Assembly: GCF_004122735.1 (NCBI RefSeq)
Contig: NZ_SDIF01000025.1
Span: 20,539 to 84,538 of the forward strand
Origin: Streptomyces sioyaensis
GTDB lineage: Bacteria; Actinomycetota; Actinomycetes; Streptomycetales; Streptomycetaceae
Direction of reading: 5' to 3'
DNA: 64,000 nt
In this document: positions 1 through 8,178 of the stretch, in pieces
Layout of the letters: every line of letters begins with the position of its first letter
Position numbering within the stretch: position 1 is the first letter of the stretch
Notes under the pieces: generated by a model
Databases searched by the model: none
Told to the model about the DNA's origin: nothing
What the model saw: only the letters and a program-made list of their open reading frames with translations
Translations under genes and position numbers: made by a program

Positions 1-143
1 CCCTCCGCCCCGGAGCGCTCCGCGCGGTCCGGGCCGGCGCAGGCCGTGGTGGCGGCCAGGACGGCGGTGGCCGTGAGGGCGGTGAGCAGTAACGTCGCCG
101 CGCCGCGGGGGCGGTGGGAGCGCCGGGTGCCGGGGTCGTTCAT
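1..143 (-). CDS. Secreted lipoprotein, N-terminal fragment
   Basis: Only the first 47 codons lie in the window. Read from ATG at 143, the product starts with a basic stretch (MNDPGTRRSHRPRG), a hydrophobic stretch rich in Ala, Leu and Thr, and a Cys at about residue 35 in the context TTACAG. This is a lipoprotein signal peptide with a loose lipobox. A GAGG ribosome-binding site lies about 8 bases upstream. The gene is divergent from recN. From memory the usual upstream neighbour of recN in Streptomyces is an NAD kinase gene on the same strand, so this neighbour is unusual. Function cannot be told from the fragment. Confidence 0.6.
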   Translation of the reverse strand, partial: MNDPGTRRSHRPRGAATLLLTALTATAVLAATTACAGPDRAERSGAE

Positions 144-586
144 GGCAGGTACCTCAGGGTGGGGTCGGGCCGCGGACGGCGGCTGCGTGGGACGGCGCCG
201 TCACGCGACGGCGCTCGGCGGTGCTCGGTGGTGCTATGGCCGGGGGACCGGCGGCGGGGGCTGCCTACGGGCCGTGTCTCGCGGCCCCCGGCCCGGCCCG
301 CCCGGCGGCCGCGGCGCACGGCGTCGCCGCCGCCGGGCGGCGCGAGCCGGAGCCCGCGCACCGCCGTATGCACCGATCCGCCGGACATGAGCACACCTTT
401 CGTTCCGGCTTCGTTCCGGCATCTTTCGCTCCGGCTTGGTTCCGGGCCGTGCTCAGCGTGACGGCCGGGCAGGCGCCCGCACCATGCGGCTTCCACCCGC
501 TTTGCGGTGGGGTTTTCCGCAGGGCCGGGGCAGGAGTGAGGGGAGGCCGTCGCGGGGCGGCACCCGGACCTCGTAAGGTCGTGTCC
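144..586. other. Divergent intergenic region upstream of recN
   Basis: These 443 bases hold no convincing gene. They contain a perfect 12-base palindrome GACGGCGCCGTC at 191-202, a GC-rich low-complexity stretch at about 240-360, and four spaced direct repeats at 399-445 (separate entry). No clear LexA-type box was seen in front of recN. Confidence 0.5.
399..445 (+). repeat. Four spaced TTCGTTCCGG-type direct repeats upstream of recN
   Basis: Units start at 399 (TTCGTTCCGG), 410 (TTCGTTCCGG), 425 (TTCGCTCCGG) and 436 (TTGGTTCCGG). Start-to-start spacings are 11, 15 and 11 bases. The even spacing near one helical turn fits a multi-site operator, but low-level tandem duplication is equally possible. 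Confidence 0.5.
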
Positions 587-2326
587 GTGTTGGAGGAGAT
601 GCGGATCCGGTCCCTGGGCGTCATTGACGATGCCGTTGTCGAGCTGTCCCCGGGCTTCACGGCGGTGACCGGCGAGACGGGCGCGGGCAAGACCATGGTC
701 GTCACCAGCCTCGGCCTGCTGCTCGGCGGGCGCGCCGACCCCGCCCTGGTGCGGATCGGCGCCAAGTCGGCCGTCGTGGAAGGCAGGATCAGCGTCGGCT
801 CCCGTGCCCCCGCCGCCGTCCGCGCGGAGGAGGCCGGCGCGGAGCTGGACGACGGGGCGCTGCTGATCAGCCGCACCCTCTCCGCGGAGGGCCGCTCGCG
901 CGCCCACGTGGGCGGCCGCTCCGTACCGGTCGGCCTGCTGGCGGAGCTGGCCGACGACCTGGTCGCCGTGCACGGTCAGACCGACCAGCAGGGCCTGCTG
1001 CGGCCGGCCCGGCAGCGCCAGGCCCTGGACCGCTACGCCGGGGACGCGGTCGCCGTCCCGCTCGCCAAATACACCGCCGCCCACCGCCGGCTGCGTGCCG
1101 TCGCCACCGAGCTGGACGAGCTGACGACGCGGGCCCGGGAACGTTCCCAGGAAGCCGATCTGCTGCGCTTCGGCCTCGACGAGATCGCGGCGGCCGAACC
1201 GCAGCCCGGTGAGGACACCGAACTCGCCGCCGAGGCCGAGCGGCTCGGCCATGCCGAGGCGTTGGCCTCCGCCGCGACCGCCGCGCACGCCGCGCTGGCC
1301 GGCAACCCCGAGGACCCCGAGGGCGTCGACGCCACCACCCTGGTCGCCGGCGCCCACCGCGCCCTGGAGGCCGTCCGCAGCCACGACCAGGAACTCGCCG
1401 CGCTCGCCGAGCGGCTCGGCGAGATCGGCATCCTGATGGCGGACGTGGCCGGCGAGCTGGCCAGTTACGCGGACGGTCTGGACGCCGACCCGTTGCGGCT
1501 GGCCGCCGTCGAGGAGCGCCGCGCCGCCCTGAACCACCTGACCCGCAAATACGGCCAGGACATCGCAGCCGTGCTCACCTGGTCCCAGGAGAGCGCCGCC
1601 CGGCTCGCGGACCTGGACGGCGACGACGACCGGATCGGCGAGCTGACCGCCGAGCGGGACGCGCTGCGCACGGAACTGGGCGAGCTGGCCCAGACGTTGA
1701 CCGACGCCCGCACCGCCTCGGCCGAACGTTTCGCCGACGCGGTCACCGCCGAACTCGCCGAACTCGCCATGCCGCACGCCCGGGTGACCGTCGAGATCCG
1801 CCAGACCGAGGTCGCCGAGGACGCCGACGGCATCGCGGTCGGCGGCCGCACCGTGGCCTACGGACCGGCCGGTGCCGACGAGGTCGAACTCCTCCTGGCG
1901 CCGCATCCGGGCGCACCGCCCCGGCCGATCGCCAAGGGCGCGTCCGGCGGTGAGCTCTCCCGGGTGATGCTCGCCGTCGAGGTGGTCTTCGCCGGCTCCG
2001 ACCCCGTCCCGACGTACCTCTTCGACGAGGTCGACGCCGGGGTCGGCGGCAAGGCGGCGGTCGAGGTCGGCCGGCGGCTGGCCCGGCTCGCGAAGTCGGC
2101 GCAGGTCGTGGTGGTCACGCACCTCCCGCAGGTCGCGGCGTTCGCGGACCGCCAGCTGCTGGTGGCGAAGACGAACGACGGCTCGGTCACCAGGAGCGGG
2201 GTCACCGTCCTGGAGGGCGAGGAACGGGTCCGCGAACTCTCCCGGATGCTGGCCGGCCAGGAGGACTCCGAAACGGCCCGCGCGCACGCCGAGGAACTGC
2301 TGGAGACGGCGCGTACGGGAAGCTAG
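587..2326 (+). CDS. recN: DNA repair ATPase RecN
   Basis: SMC-like ATPase that binds double-strand-break ends and promotes recombinational repair in the cytoplasm. The N terminus has the RecN signature IRSLGVIDDAVVEL and a Walker A, GETGAGKT, at about residues 30-37. A coiled-coil-like Ala/Glu-rich middle follows. The C-terminal half has the ABC signature KGASGGELSRVMLA, Walker B YLFDEVDAGVGG and the H-loop VVTHLPQVAAFAD. At 579 residues it is full length. I chose GTG 587 because AAGG at 576-579 sits 7 bases upstream; GTG 581, TTG 590 or ATG 599 would change only a few residues. A short GC hairpin follows at 2346-2365. Confidence 0.95.
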   Translation: MLEEMRIRSLGVIDDAVVELSPGFTAVTGETGAGKTMVVTSLGLLLGGRADPALVRIGAKSAVVEGRISVGSRAPAAVRAEEAGAELDDGALLISRTLSAEGRSRAHVGGRSVPVGLLAELADDLVAVHGQTDQQGLLRPARQRQALDRYAGDAVAVPLAKYTAAHRRLRAVATELDELTTRARERSQEADLLRFGLDEIAAAEPQPGEDTELAAEAERLGHAEALASAATAAHAALAGNPEDPEGVDATTLVAGAHRALEAVRSHDQELAALAERLGEIGILMADVAGELASYADGLDADPLRLAAVEERRAALNHLTRKYGQDIAAVLTWSQESAARLADLDGDDDRIGELTAERDALRTELGELAQTLTDARTASAERFADAVTAELAELAMPHARVTVEIRQTEVAEDADGIAVGGRTVAYGPAGADEVELLLAPHPGAPPRPIAKGASGGELSRVMLAVEVVFAGSDPVPTYLFDEVDAGVGGKAAVEVGRRLARLAKSAQVVVVTHLPQVAAFADRQLLVAKTNDGSVTRSGVTVLEGEERVRELSRMLAGQEDSETARAHAEELLETARTGS

Positions 2327-2345
2327 GGCGGGTCGTTCGGATCCC

Positions 2346-2365
2346 CCCGGGCCGCTTCGCCCGGG
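2346..2365 (+). terminator. Short GC hairpin after recN
   Basis: CCCGGGC and GCCCGGG form a 7-bp stem around a 6-base loop, 20 bases after the recN stop. There is no U-run. It is a plausible but weak terminator. Confidence 0.4.
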
Positions 2366-2433
2366 CAGTCCGTCCGTCACCACCCCGGGATGTGAGCAGT
2401 GTCTCCTCCTGCCCGAGCCGTCGGCCGCCGGCG

Positions 2434-2518
2434 GGAGCACCTCTGCACCACCGGTGCGCGCCATCTGCACCACCGGGAGCACCTTTTGCGCCACCGAGCG
2501 CACCTTCCGCGCCACCGG
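2434..2518. repeat. Degenerate 21-bp tandem repeat, four copies
   Basis: Four consecutive units, each ending in TGCACCACCGG or GCGCCACCGA/G, cover 85 bases with one extra base in the second unit. Typical unit: GAGCACCTT followed by TTGCGCCACCGA. The unit is a multiple of three, but neither strand gives a convincing protein. Confidence 0.6.
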
Positions 2519-2919
2519 GAGGAAGCGCGCACCCACGGCCGCACGCCGACGGCGGCCGAAGTGCCGGCCCGCCGGGTGGCGTTGATCACGGGGGCCCGCT
2601 GCTGCGACGCCGACGCCCCCGCTCCCTAGGCGCCGCCGCTTGCGCAGGTGTGACAAACCTCCTGCTTACGGCCGGGACGCTCATGATCCGCGGTGCGTAA
2701 CCCGGCTTCGTCATGAGTACACTCGCCCACCATGTGTGAGGCCAGGCGGTATACAAAACGGCGCAAAATATCCGATGACCGACCATGCGTCGATGCTTCC
2801 CCCCGGCATGCGAGGGCTCCGCGGAACCCGCTCGATATCGCGGCACATGCCCCGTACCAGACCGTTGTTGTCCGAAGAAGGGCCACAGCGACGCCTGCCC
2901 CTGGCGTCCCGGGGGCGAT

Positions 2920-5031
2920 GTGAGGCGCCGCGCGCACCGTGCCCGGCACCGGCAGTCCCGTGAACCGCGCGGCCACTGGCTGCTGCTGTGCATGGTCCTC
3001 CCGGTGATGTTCGGCGTCCTGCTCTTCGAGGGCTGGACCACCCACGAGGTCGACGCCGCGAAGACCCGCAAGGACTGCACCACCCCCGTGCCCAGGTCCG
3101 TCGAGAAGGGCGGCCCGGTGCTGCGGTTCGACGGCGGCAAGGTGTCCTCGTCCGCGGTGCCCGCCCGTACGGTGGCGCTCACCTACGACGGCGGACCCGA
3201 CCCCGTATGGACACCCCGGCTGCTCGACCTGCTGCGCAAGCACCACGCCCATGCCACGTTCTTCCTCAGCGGTGCCCGGGCGGCCCAGTACCCGGACCTG
3301 GTGCGGCGGATCCGGGCCGAGGGCCATGAGATCGGCTCGAACACCTACACCGGCGCCGCCATGGGGGAGTCCTCGCCGGTGCGCGCCTCGCTGGAACTGT
3401 CGCTCACCCAGAAGGCGCTGGCGGGCAGCGCGGGCATCCACACCAAGCTGCTGCGGCTGCCGCAGACCACCGCGGCGGACACCCTGTGCGGCCCCGAATG
3501 GAAGGCCGCCGAGAAGGCGGGCGCGCAGGGGTACACCCTGGTCGCCGCCGACCAGTGGTACCGCAAGCCCTCGCAGGGCGTGATCCGGCAGTTCAGCCAG
3601 AACGACCTCGCCTACCTGGGCACCAAGGAACTGCTCGACAACCCGAGGATCGCGAAGTTCACCACCGTGACGGCGGGCGTCCGCCAGCCCTCGCCCGACG
3701 TGCCGGTCTCCGCCGTCGAGCGCTGGACGGGTACCGCCCTGATCTGGGCCAAGGCCCTGGGGCACGCCTTCGTCAGCGGGATGGCCTGGGTGCTCGCCAT
3801 CGCGGGCGGGCTGGGGCTGCTGCGACTGGCGATGCTGGTGTTCCTCGCCCGTACCCACGTCCGGCGGCTGACCCGGTTCCGCCCCGGATCGCCCCGGCTG
3901 CGCGAGGTCACCGACCCGGTGACGGTCCTCGTCCCCGCCTACAACGAAGAGGCGGGCATCGAGTCCACCGTCCGTTCCCTGCTCGCCTCGACCCACCGGC
4001 AGATGCAGGTCATCGTGATCGACGACGGGTCGACGGACCGGACGGCGGACCTCGCCACCTGGATCGACGATCCCCGGGTGCGGGTGATCCGGCAGCCCAA
4101 CTCCGGCAAGGCGGCCGCCCTCAACACCGGTCTGGCCCACGCCATGTACGACATCGTGGTCATGGTCGACGCCGACACCGTCTTCGAACGGGACGCCATC
4201 CAGCGCCTGATCCAGCCGCTCGCCCACCCGGCCGTCGGCGCGGTCAGCGGCAACACCAAGGTCGGCAACCGGCGCCGTCTGCTGGCCAGATGGCAGCACC
4301 TGGAGTACGTCTTCGGGTTCAACCTCGACCGCCGGATGTTCGAGGTGCTGGAGTGCATGCCGACCGTCCCCGGTGCCATCGGCGCCTTCCGCCGGGACGC
4401 GCTGATGGGCATCGGCGGGGTCAGCGAGGACACGCTCGCCGAGGACACCGACCTGACGATGGCCCTGTGGCAGGCGGGCTGGCGGGTGGTCTACGAGGAG
4501 TCCGCCGTCGCCTGGACCGAGGTGCCCACCTCGCTGCGCCAGTTGTGGCGGCAGCGGTACCGCTGGTGCTACGGCACGATCCAGGCCATGTGGAAGCACC
4601 GCGGGACCGTCATCGAAGTGGGCCCGGCCGGGCGCTTCGGCCGCCGCGCGCTGAGCTACCTCGGGCTGTTCCAGGTCGTCCTGCCGCTGTTCGCGCCGGT
4701 CGTCGACATCTTCGCGCTGTACGGACTGCTCTTCCTCAGCCCCTGGCAGTCGGCCGGCGTCTGGGGTGGCTTCCTGCTCGTGCAACTGCTCTGCGCCGCC
4801 TACGCGCTGCGCTTGGACGGGGAGAAGATGCGGGCGCTGTGGGCGATGCCGTTCCAGCTCCTGGTCTACCGGCAGTTGATGTATCTCGTGGTCATCCAGT
4901 CCGTGGTGGCCTTCCTGCTGGGCACCCGGCTGAAGTGGCAACGGATGCACCGCTCGGGGACCGCCGCGCAGCAGATCGGGCAGGAGATCGGACAGCAGCC
5001 GGCGGCCTATCAGAGCCTGTCGTCGAGGTAA
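2920..5031 (+). CDS. Membrane GT2 glycosyltransferase fused to a degenerate NodB-type deacetylase domain
   Basis: A 703-residue bifunctional-type protein. An N-terminal membrane segment (about residues 20-40) precedes a polysaccharide-deacetylase fold, another membrane segment near 290, and a processive family 2 glycosyltransferase with C-terminal membrane helices. The GT2 motifs are intact: VLVPAYNEEAG, VDADTVF, LAEDTDL and the QRYRW motif. The deacetylase motif TFDDGP reads TYDGGPDP, and the zinc-binding H(S/T)xxHP motif is replaced (GSNTYTGAAMG), so metal-dependent deacetylation is unlikely. GTG 2920 is chosen because coding character starts there and GGGGGCG lies just upstream. The role is inferred to be synthesis of an envelope polysaccharide; the polymer is unknown. 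Confidence 0.85.
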   Translation: MRRRAHRARHRQSREPRGHWLLLCMVLPVMFGVLLFEGWTTHEVDAAKTRKDCTTPVPRSVEKGGPVLRFDGGKVSSSAVPARTVALTYDGGPDPVWTPRLLDLLRKHHAHATFFLSGARAAQYPDLVRRIRAEGHEIGSNTYTGAAMGESSPVRASLELSLTQKALAGSAGIHTKLLRLPQTTAADTLCGPEWKAAEKAGAQGYTLVAADQWYRKPSQGVIRQFSQNDLAYLGTKELLDNPRIAKFTTVTAGVRQPSPDVPVSAVERWTGTALIWAKALGHAFVSGMAWVLAIAGGLGLLRLAMLVFLARTHVRRLTRFRPGSPRLREVTDPVTVLVPAYNEEAGIESTVRSLLASTHRQMQVIVIDDGSTDRTADLATWIDDPRVRVIRQPNSGKAAALNTGLAHAMYDIVVMVDADTVFERDAIQRLIQPLAHPAVGAVSGNTKVGNRRRLLARWQHLEYVFGFNLDRRMFEVLECMPTVPGAIGAFRRDALMGIGGVSEDTLAEDTDLTMALWQAGWRVVYEESAVAWTEVPTSLRQLWRQRYRWCYGTIQAMWKHRGTVIEVGPAGRFGRRALSYLGLFQVVLPLFAPVVDIFALYGLLFLSPWQSAGVWGGFLLVQLLCAAYALRLDGEKMRALWAMPFQLLVYRQLMYLVVIQSVVAFLLGTRLKWQRMHRSGTAAQQIGQEIGQQPAAYQSLSSR

Positions 5032-5224
5032 CGGAGCGGGCTGGGGCGGGTCCCGTCACCGGGCGCCCGTCCCGCCTCCGGACGGCCGCAGCTGCCCGCC
5101 CAACTGGCCTGCCAGGGGCCCCGGTTCCCGAACGAAGACCTCGCCCGCATCATCACCCCACCCCGCACGAAATCCGCTTTCTCTCCCCTAAACGCCCTTC
5201 CTGTGGTGCAGTTTTGCGGGCCAT

Positions 5225-5253
5225 TTGGTGAAGGGCTCGTGAGCGTGCAGACT
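5225..5253 (+). promoter_or_regulatory. Candidate promoter giving a leaderless LCP transcript
   Basis: TTGGTG at 5225-5230 and CAGACT at 5248-5253 are separated by 17 bases, and ATG 5262 follows 8 bases after the -10. The next gene has no ribosome-binding site, which fits leaderless transcription. Inferred from sequence only. Confidence 0.4.
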
Positions 5254-5261
5254 GTCCGCCC

Positions 5262-6641
5262 ATGAATGACTGGCTGGACGGGTCCCACGACATCAACCGT
5301 TACGGCGGTGAAGCGGAGGCGGCGCATGCCGTCACGGGGCAGATATGGCAGCACGCCCCGTACACGTACTCGCCGCAGCCGGTCGCCGCCAGACCGCTGC
5401 CCGGCCATCCGGGGGGCGAGGACCCGTATGCCGCGGCCGTCCCGGCCCAGCCCGACGCTCCTGCGGCCGACCCGGCGTTCCCGCCCGGCGGGGACGGCTC
5501 GTACGGAGGGCCCGGCCCGTACGGAGGGCCCGGCCCGTACGGAGGAGACGGCTCGTACGGTGGGCCGGTCTCACCCGGCACCCCCGGCGGACCCGGCAGT
5601 CCCGGCGGCCCCGTGCGCCGGAGCACCCGGCCCGCGGCCACCCGCCCCACCCGGCGCCGCCGGATCCTGCGGCTCTCGGGTGTCCTGATCGTTGTGACCC
5701 TGCTCACGTCCGTCGGCACCTACACGTGGGCCGACACCAAGCTCGAACGCGACGTCGACCTCGGCAAGCTCGCCGCCCGGCCGTCACTCGGCAAGGGCGC
5801 CAACTACCTGATCGTGGGCTCCGACAGTCGCCAGGGCCTCTCCGGAAAGCAGCTGAAGGACCTGCACACCGGCGGCTCGGCGGACGCGGGCCGCCGCACC
5901 GACTCGATGATCCTGCTGCACACCGGCGCCCACGGCACCACGATGATGAGCCTGCCGCGTGACTCCTGGGTGACCATCCCGCCGTACATCCGCCCGGAAA
6001 CCGGCAAGCACTACGCCGCGTCGAAGGACAAGCTCAACGCGGCGTTCTCGCGCGGCGGTCCCGAACTGCTCGTACGGACCATCGAGCACAACACGGGCCT
6101 GCACATCGGGCATTACACGGAGATCGGCTTCGCGGGCTTCGTCGGCATCGTGGACGCGGTCGGCGGGGTGCCGATGTGCCTGGACAAGGCGGTCAAGGAC
6201 AAGAAGTCCGGCGAAAACCTCACCAAGGGCTGCCATACGCTCGACGGCCGCGCCGCGCTCGCGTTCGTCCGCCAGCGCCACCAGGAGGCCCAGGGCGACC
6301 TCGGCCGCGGCCAGAACCAGCAGAAGTTCCTGGCCGCGCTCTCCCACAAGACGGCCACCCCCGGCATCCTGCTCAACCCGTCCAAGGTCTACCCCACGAT
6401 GAACGCGGGCCTCGACACGCTCATCGTCGACAAGAACATGAGCCTGTGGAACCTCACCTCGCTCTTCGAAGCGATGAAGAGCGTCTCGTCCGGCAGCGGC
6501 ACCCGCCTCCATGTCCCCGTCTCCAGCCTCGGTTTCCAGACCCCCAAGGGCAGCGCCGTGAAGTGGGACGCGCCGCGGGCGAAGAGGCTCTTCGCGGAAC
6601 TGCACAACGATCAGCCGGTGACGGCCGGGTCGAAGGGCTAG
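5262..6641 (+). CDS. LytR-CpsA-Psr family glycopolymer transferase
   Basis: LCP proteins attach undecaprenyl-linked anionic glycopolymers to peptidoglycan on the outer face of the membrane. This 459-residue protein has a Pro/Gly/Tyr-rich cytoplasmic tail (about 1-125) with YGGPGP repeats, a basic stop (TRRRRI), one membrane helix (about 130-150) and the extracellular LCP domain. Diagnostic motifs are RTDSMILLH, MSLPRDSW, KLNAAFSRGG, VDAVGGVP, and FVRQRH followed by GRGQNQQKF; the Arg and Asp residues that bind pyrophosphate are present. It follows the GT2 gene and precedes a MraY-like gene, so it probably serves the same envelope polymer. Confidence 0.9.
   Translation: MNDWLDGSHDINRYGGEAEAAHAVTGQIWQHAPYTYSPQPVAARPLPGHPGGEDPYAAAVPAQPDAPAADPAFPPGGDGSYGGPGPYGGPGPYGGDGSYGGPVSPGTPGGPGSPGGPVRRSTRPAATRPTRRRRILRLSGVLIVVTLLTSVGTYTWADTKLERDVDLGKLAARPSLGKGANYLIVGSDSRQGLSGKQLKDLHTGGSADAGRRTDSMILLHTGAHGTTMMSLPRDSWVTIPPYIRPETGKHYAASKDKLNAAFSRGGPELLVRTIEHNTGLHIGHYTEIGFAGFVGIVDAVGGVPMCLDKAVKDKKSGENLTKGCHTLDGRAALAFVRQRHQEAQGDLGRGQNQQKFLAALSHKTATPGILLNPSKVYPTMNAGLDTLIVDKNMSLWNLTSLFEAMKSVSSGSGTRLHVPVSSLGFQTPKGSAVKWDAPRAKRLFAELHNDQPVTAGSKG
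5501..5570 (+). repeat. 18-bp in-frame tandem repeat in the LCP gene
   Basis: Four units of the type GTACGGAGGGCCCGGCCC (units 1 and 2 identical, 3 and 4 diverged) encode YGGPGP-type hexapeptides in the cytoplasmic tail. As a whole-codon repeat it can change copy number without breaking the frame. Confidence 0.75.
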
Positions 6642-6764
6642 ACGTGCAGTGGCGTGCTGTGAGACGTGCTGTGAGGTGCTGTATCGGCACGCCGGTCATG
6701 CGTGACGCCCCCTAGGGTGACGGGAGTTGAGCCCGGCAGGGTGCCGGGCGAGGGGAGAGATGCG

Positions 6765-7553
6765 GTGACGGCGGCAGGCAGCGGGGCGCTGGGGCGGATC
6801 ACGTCGTTCCTCGCGGCGGCGGGGGCGACCCGGGCCGCCTACATGGCGCTGCGGAAGCGGCCGCCGGGCGGCGCCGTCCGGTGGGAGCGCACGAACCATG
6901 CGGGCCGGACGGTGCAGTTGCATGCCGGACTTGCGACGGCCACCGGTACCGCGCTCGCCGCCGCCGGTGCCCCGGGTCTGTCCGCCCGGACCCGGGCCGC
7001 CACCGCGCTGGCGGTGCTGGCCGCCGGGGGCTGCGGGGTCTACGACGACATGTGCGGGGCCGGCGACCCCCGCCGCGGATTCCGGGCACACCTCTCGGCG
7101 CTTCGGGACGGCGAGGTCACCAGCGGCGCCGTGAAGCTGTTCGGGATCGGTGCCGCCGGGCTCGCGGCGGGCGCGCTGCTGAAGCCACGCCCGGCCGACA
7201 AGCTGCTGGCGGGCGTGGTGATCGCGGGCTCGGCCCATCTGGTCAACCTCCTCGACGTCCGGCCGGGACGCGCGGCCGGCGCGGTCCTGGCCCTCGGGGC
7301 GCCCGGGCTGCTGCGCCGTGGACCGGCGGGCCCGCTGTCCGCCGCGCCGCTGGGGGCCGTGGCGGCCGTCGCCGCCGACGACCTGGGGGAGCGCACGATG
7401 CTCGGGGACGCCGGCGCGCATGCCCTGGGTGCCGCGCTCGGCCTCGCCGTCGTCACGGGCAACGGCCGTCGTGGACTGGCCGCGCACGCCGCGGGGCTGA
7501 TCGCCGTCGCGGCCGCGGGGGACCGCATCAGCCGCGCGGCCGCGGCGCTCTGA
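6765..7553 (+). CDS. MraY/WecA-like polytopic membrane protein (PNPT family, degenerate)
   Basis: A 262-residue hydrophobic protein related to polyprenyl-phosphate phospho-sugar transferases. Recognisable pieces are GVYDDMCG (the Asp-Asp of the first loop), the lysine segment GAVKLFGIG, NLLDVRPGRA (where the family has NLxDGxDG), and MLGDAGAHALGAALG (family GDxGSLxLG). Several family residues differ, so activity is uncertain. GTG 6765 has AGGGGAGAG at 6751-6759, a very good ribosome-binding site. It lies between the LCP and GT4 genes, which fits a lipid-linked glycan pathway. It could be a non-catalytic paralogue. Confidence 0.7.
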   Translation: MTAAGSGALGRITSFLAAAGATRAAYMALRKRPPGGAVRWERTNHAGRTVQLHAGLATATGTALAAAGAPGLSARTRAATALAVLAAGGCGVYDDMCGAGDPRRGFRAHLSALRDGEVTSGAVKLFGIGAAGLAAGALLKPRPADKLLAGVVIAGSAHLVNLLDVRPGRAAGAVLALGAPGLLRRGPAGPLSAAPLGAVAAVAADDLGERTMLGDAGAHALGAALGLAVVTGNGRRGLAAHAAGLIAVAAAGDRISRAAAAL

Positions 7554-8178
7554 GGCCCGCCCGGGACGGCCGCGGTGGCCGGCCGGGGCGGGAGGCCGCC
7601 CTTCCGGGGGACGGGTACCTACGGGATCGCCGTCCGTACGAGGCATCCGTGCGGGGCATCCGTGCGGGGCATCCGTACGGTGTATGTGACGCATGTCCGG
7701 AGTGGCCGCGATGTCGTGGGTGTGGAGGTGCGATGTCAGGGGCGTAGCGGTGTGCTCCGCGGCCCGTCTCCCGTACGCCCGGATCAGGACAACCTCCGGA
7801 CGCGCCCCGGCCAACGGCGCACGCGCCCCTCGGGGTGGTGGCAGGCGCACTCCGGAGAGTGGGCACGGCCTACGGACCGTTAACACGCGCGGGCGGTTTG
7901 TCGCCCATGTGGGTGATCTGGTGGGCGCTGGGGTGAGACTTCCCACCGGAACGGCGGGCCGACGGTGCCGAATTGACGCCGCCGGGCTGGCATCCTGGGC
8001 GCGTGCGCAACCCCGGGCGGACTCGCCGCGTCCGGCCCGTCCTCCGGGCGGGCGGACGGGCCGGCGATCGGTCGCGGGTCGCGCGCCGCAGCACCCGGCA
8101 CCACCCACAGCACCCACCGCCATCGGACCCGGCCCGCCGGTACGGTCCGTCCCGCCCCGACCCAGGAGCCCCGTTCAC
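7554..8178. other. Intergenic region upstream of the GT4 gene
   Basis: These 625 bases hold no secure gene. They contain a 13-bp triple repeat (7642-7680) and a TTAACACGCG stretch near 7880 that may be promoter DNA. One frame from GTG 8002 reads a very basic 59-residue peptide whose TGA overlaps the GT4 start (GTGA at 8179-8182). It has no family and no clear ribosome-binding site, so it is not called. Confidence 0.5.
7642..7680. repeat. 13-bp tandem repeat, three copies
   Basis: GGCATCCGTGCGG at 7642-7654 and 7655-7667 is followed by GGCATCCGTACGG at 7668-7680. It lies in non-coding DNA about 500 bases upstream of the glycosyltransferase. Confidence 0.8.

Larger units (their letters stand above)
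2327..2919. other. Intergenic region between recN and the deacetylase/GT2 gene
   Basis: No gene with convincing codon use was found in these 593 bases. Open frames here are GC artefacts. The region holds a weak recN hairpin, a degenerate 21-base tandem repeat at 2434-2518, and from about 2640 a less GC-rich stretch that probably carries the promoter of the next gene. An in-frame ATG at 2785 would extend that gene by 45 codons, but the added peptide looks non-coding. Confidence 0.5.

Noticed and set aside
140..2656. Very long minus-strand open frame opposite recN (838 codons)
   Set aside because: It is a shadow of recN on the other strand; the translation is Gly/Arg/Asp-rich without any family motif, while recN is unmistakable.
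6642..6700. Repeated TGCTGT words after the LCP gene
   Set aside because: Four short imperfect matches with uneven spacing; too weak to call a repeat or operator.
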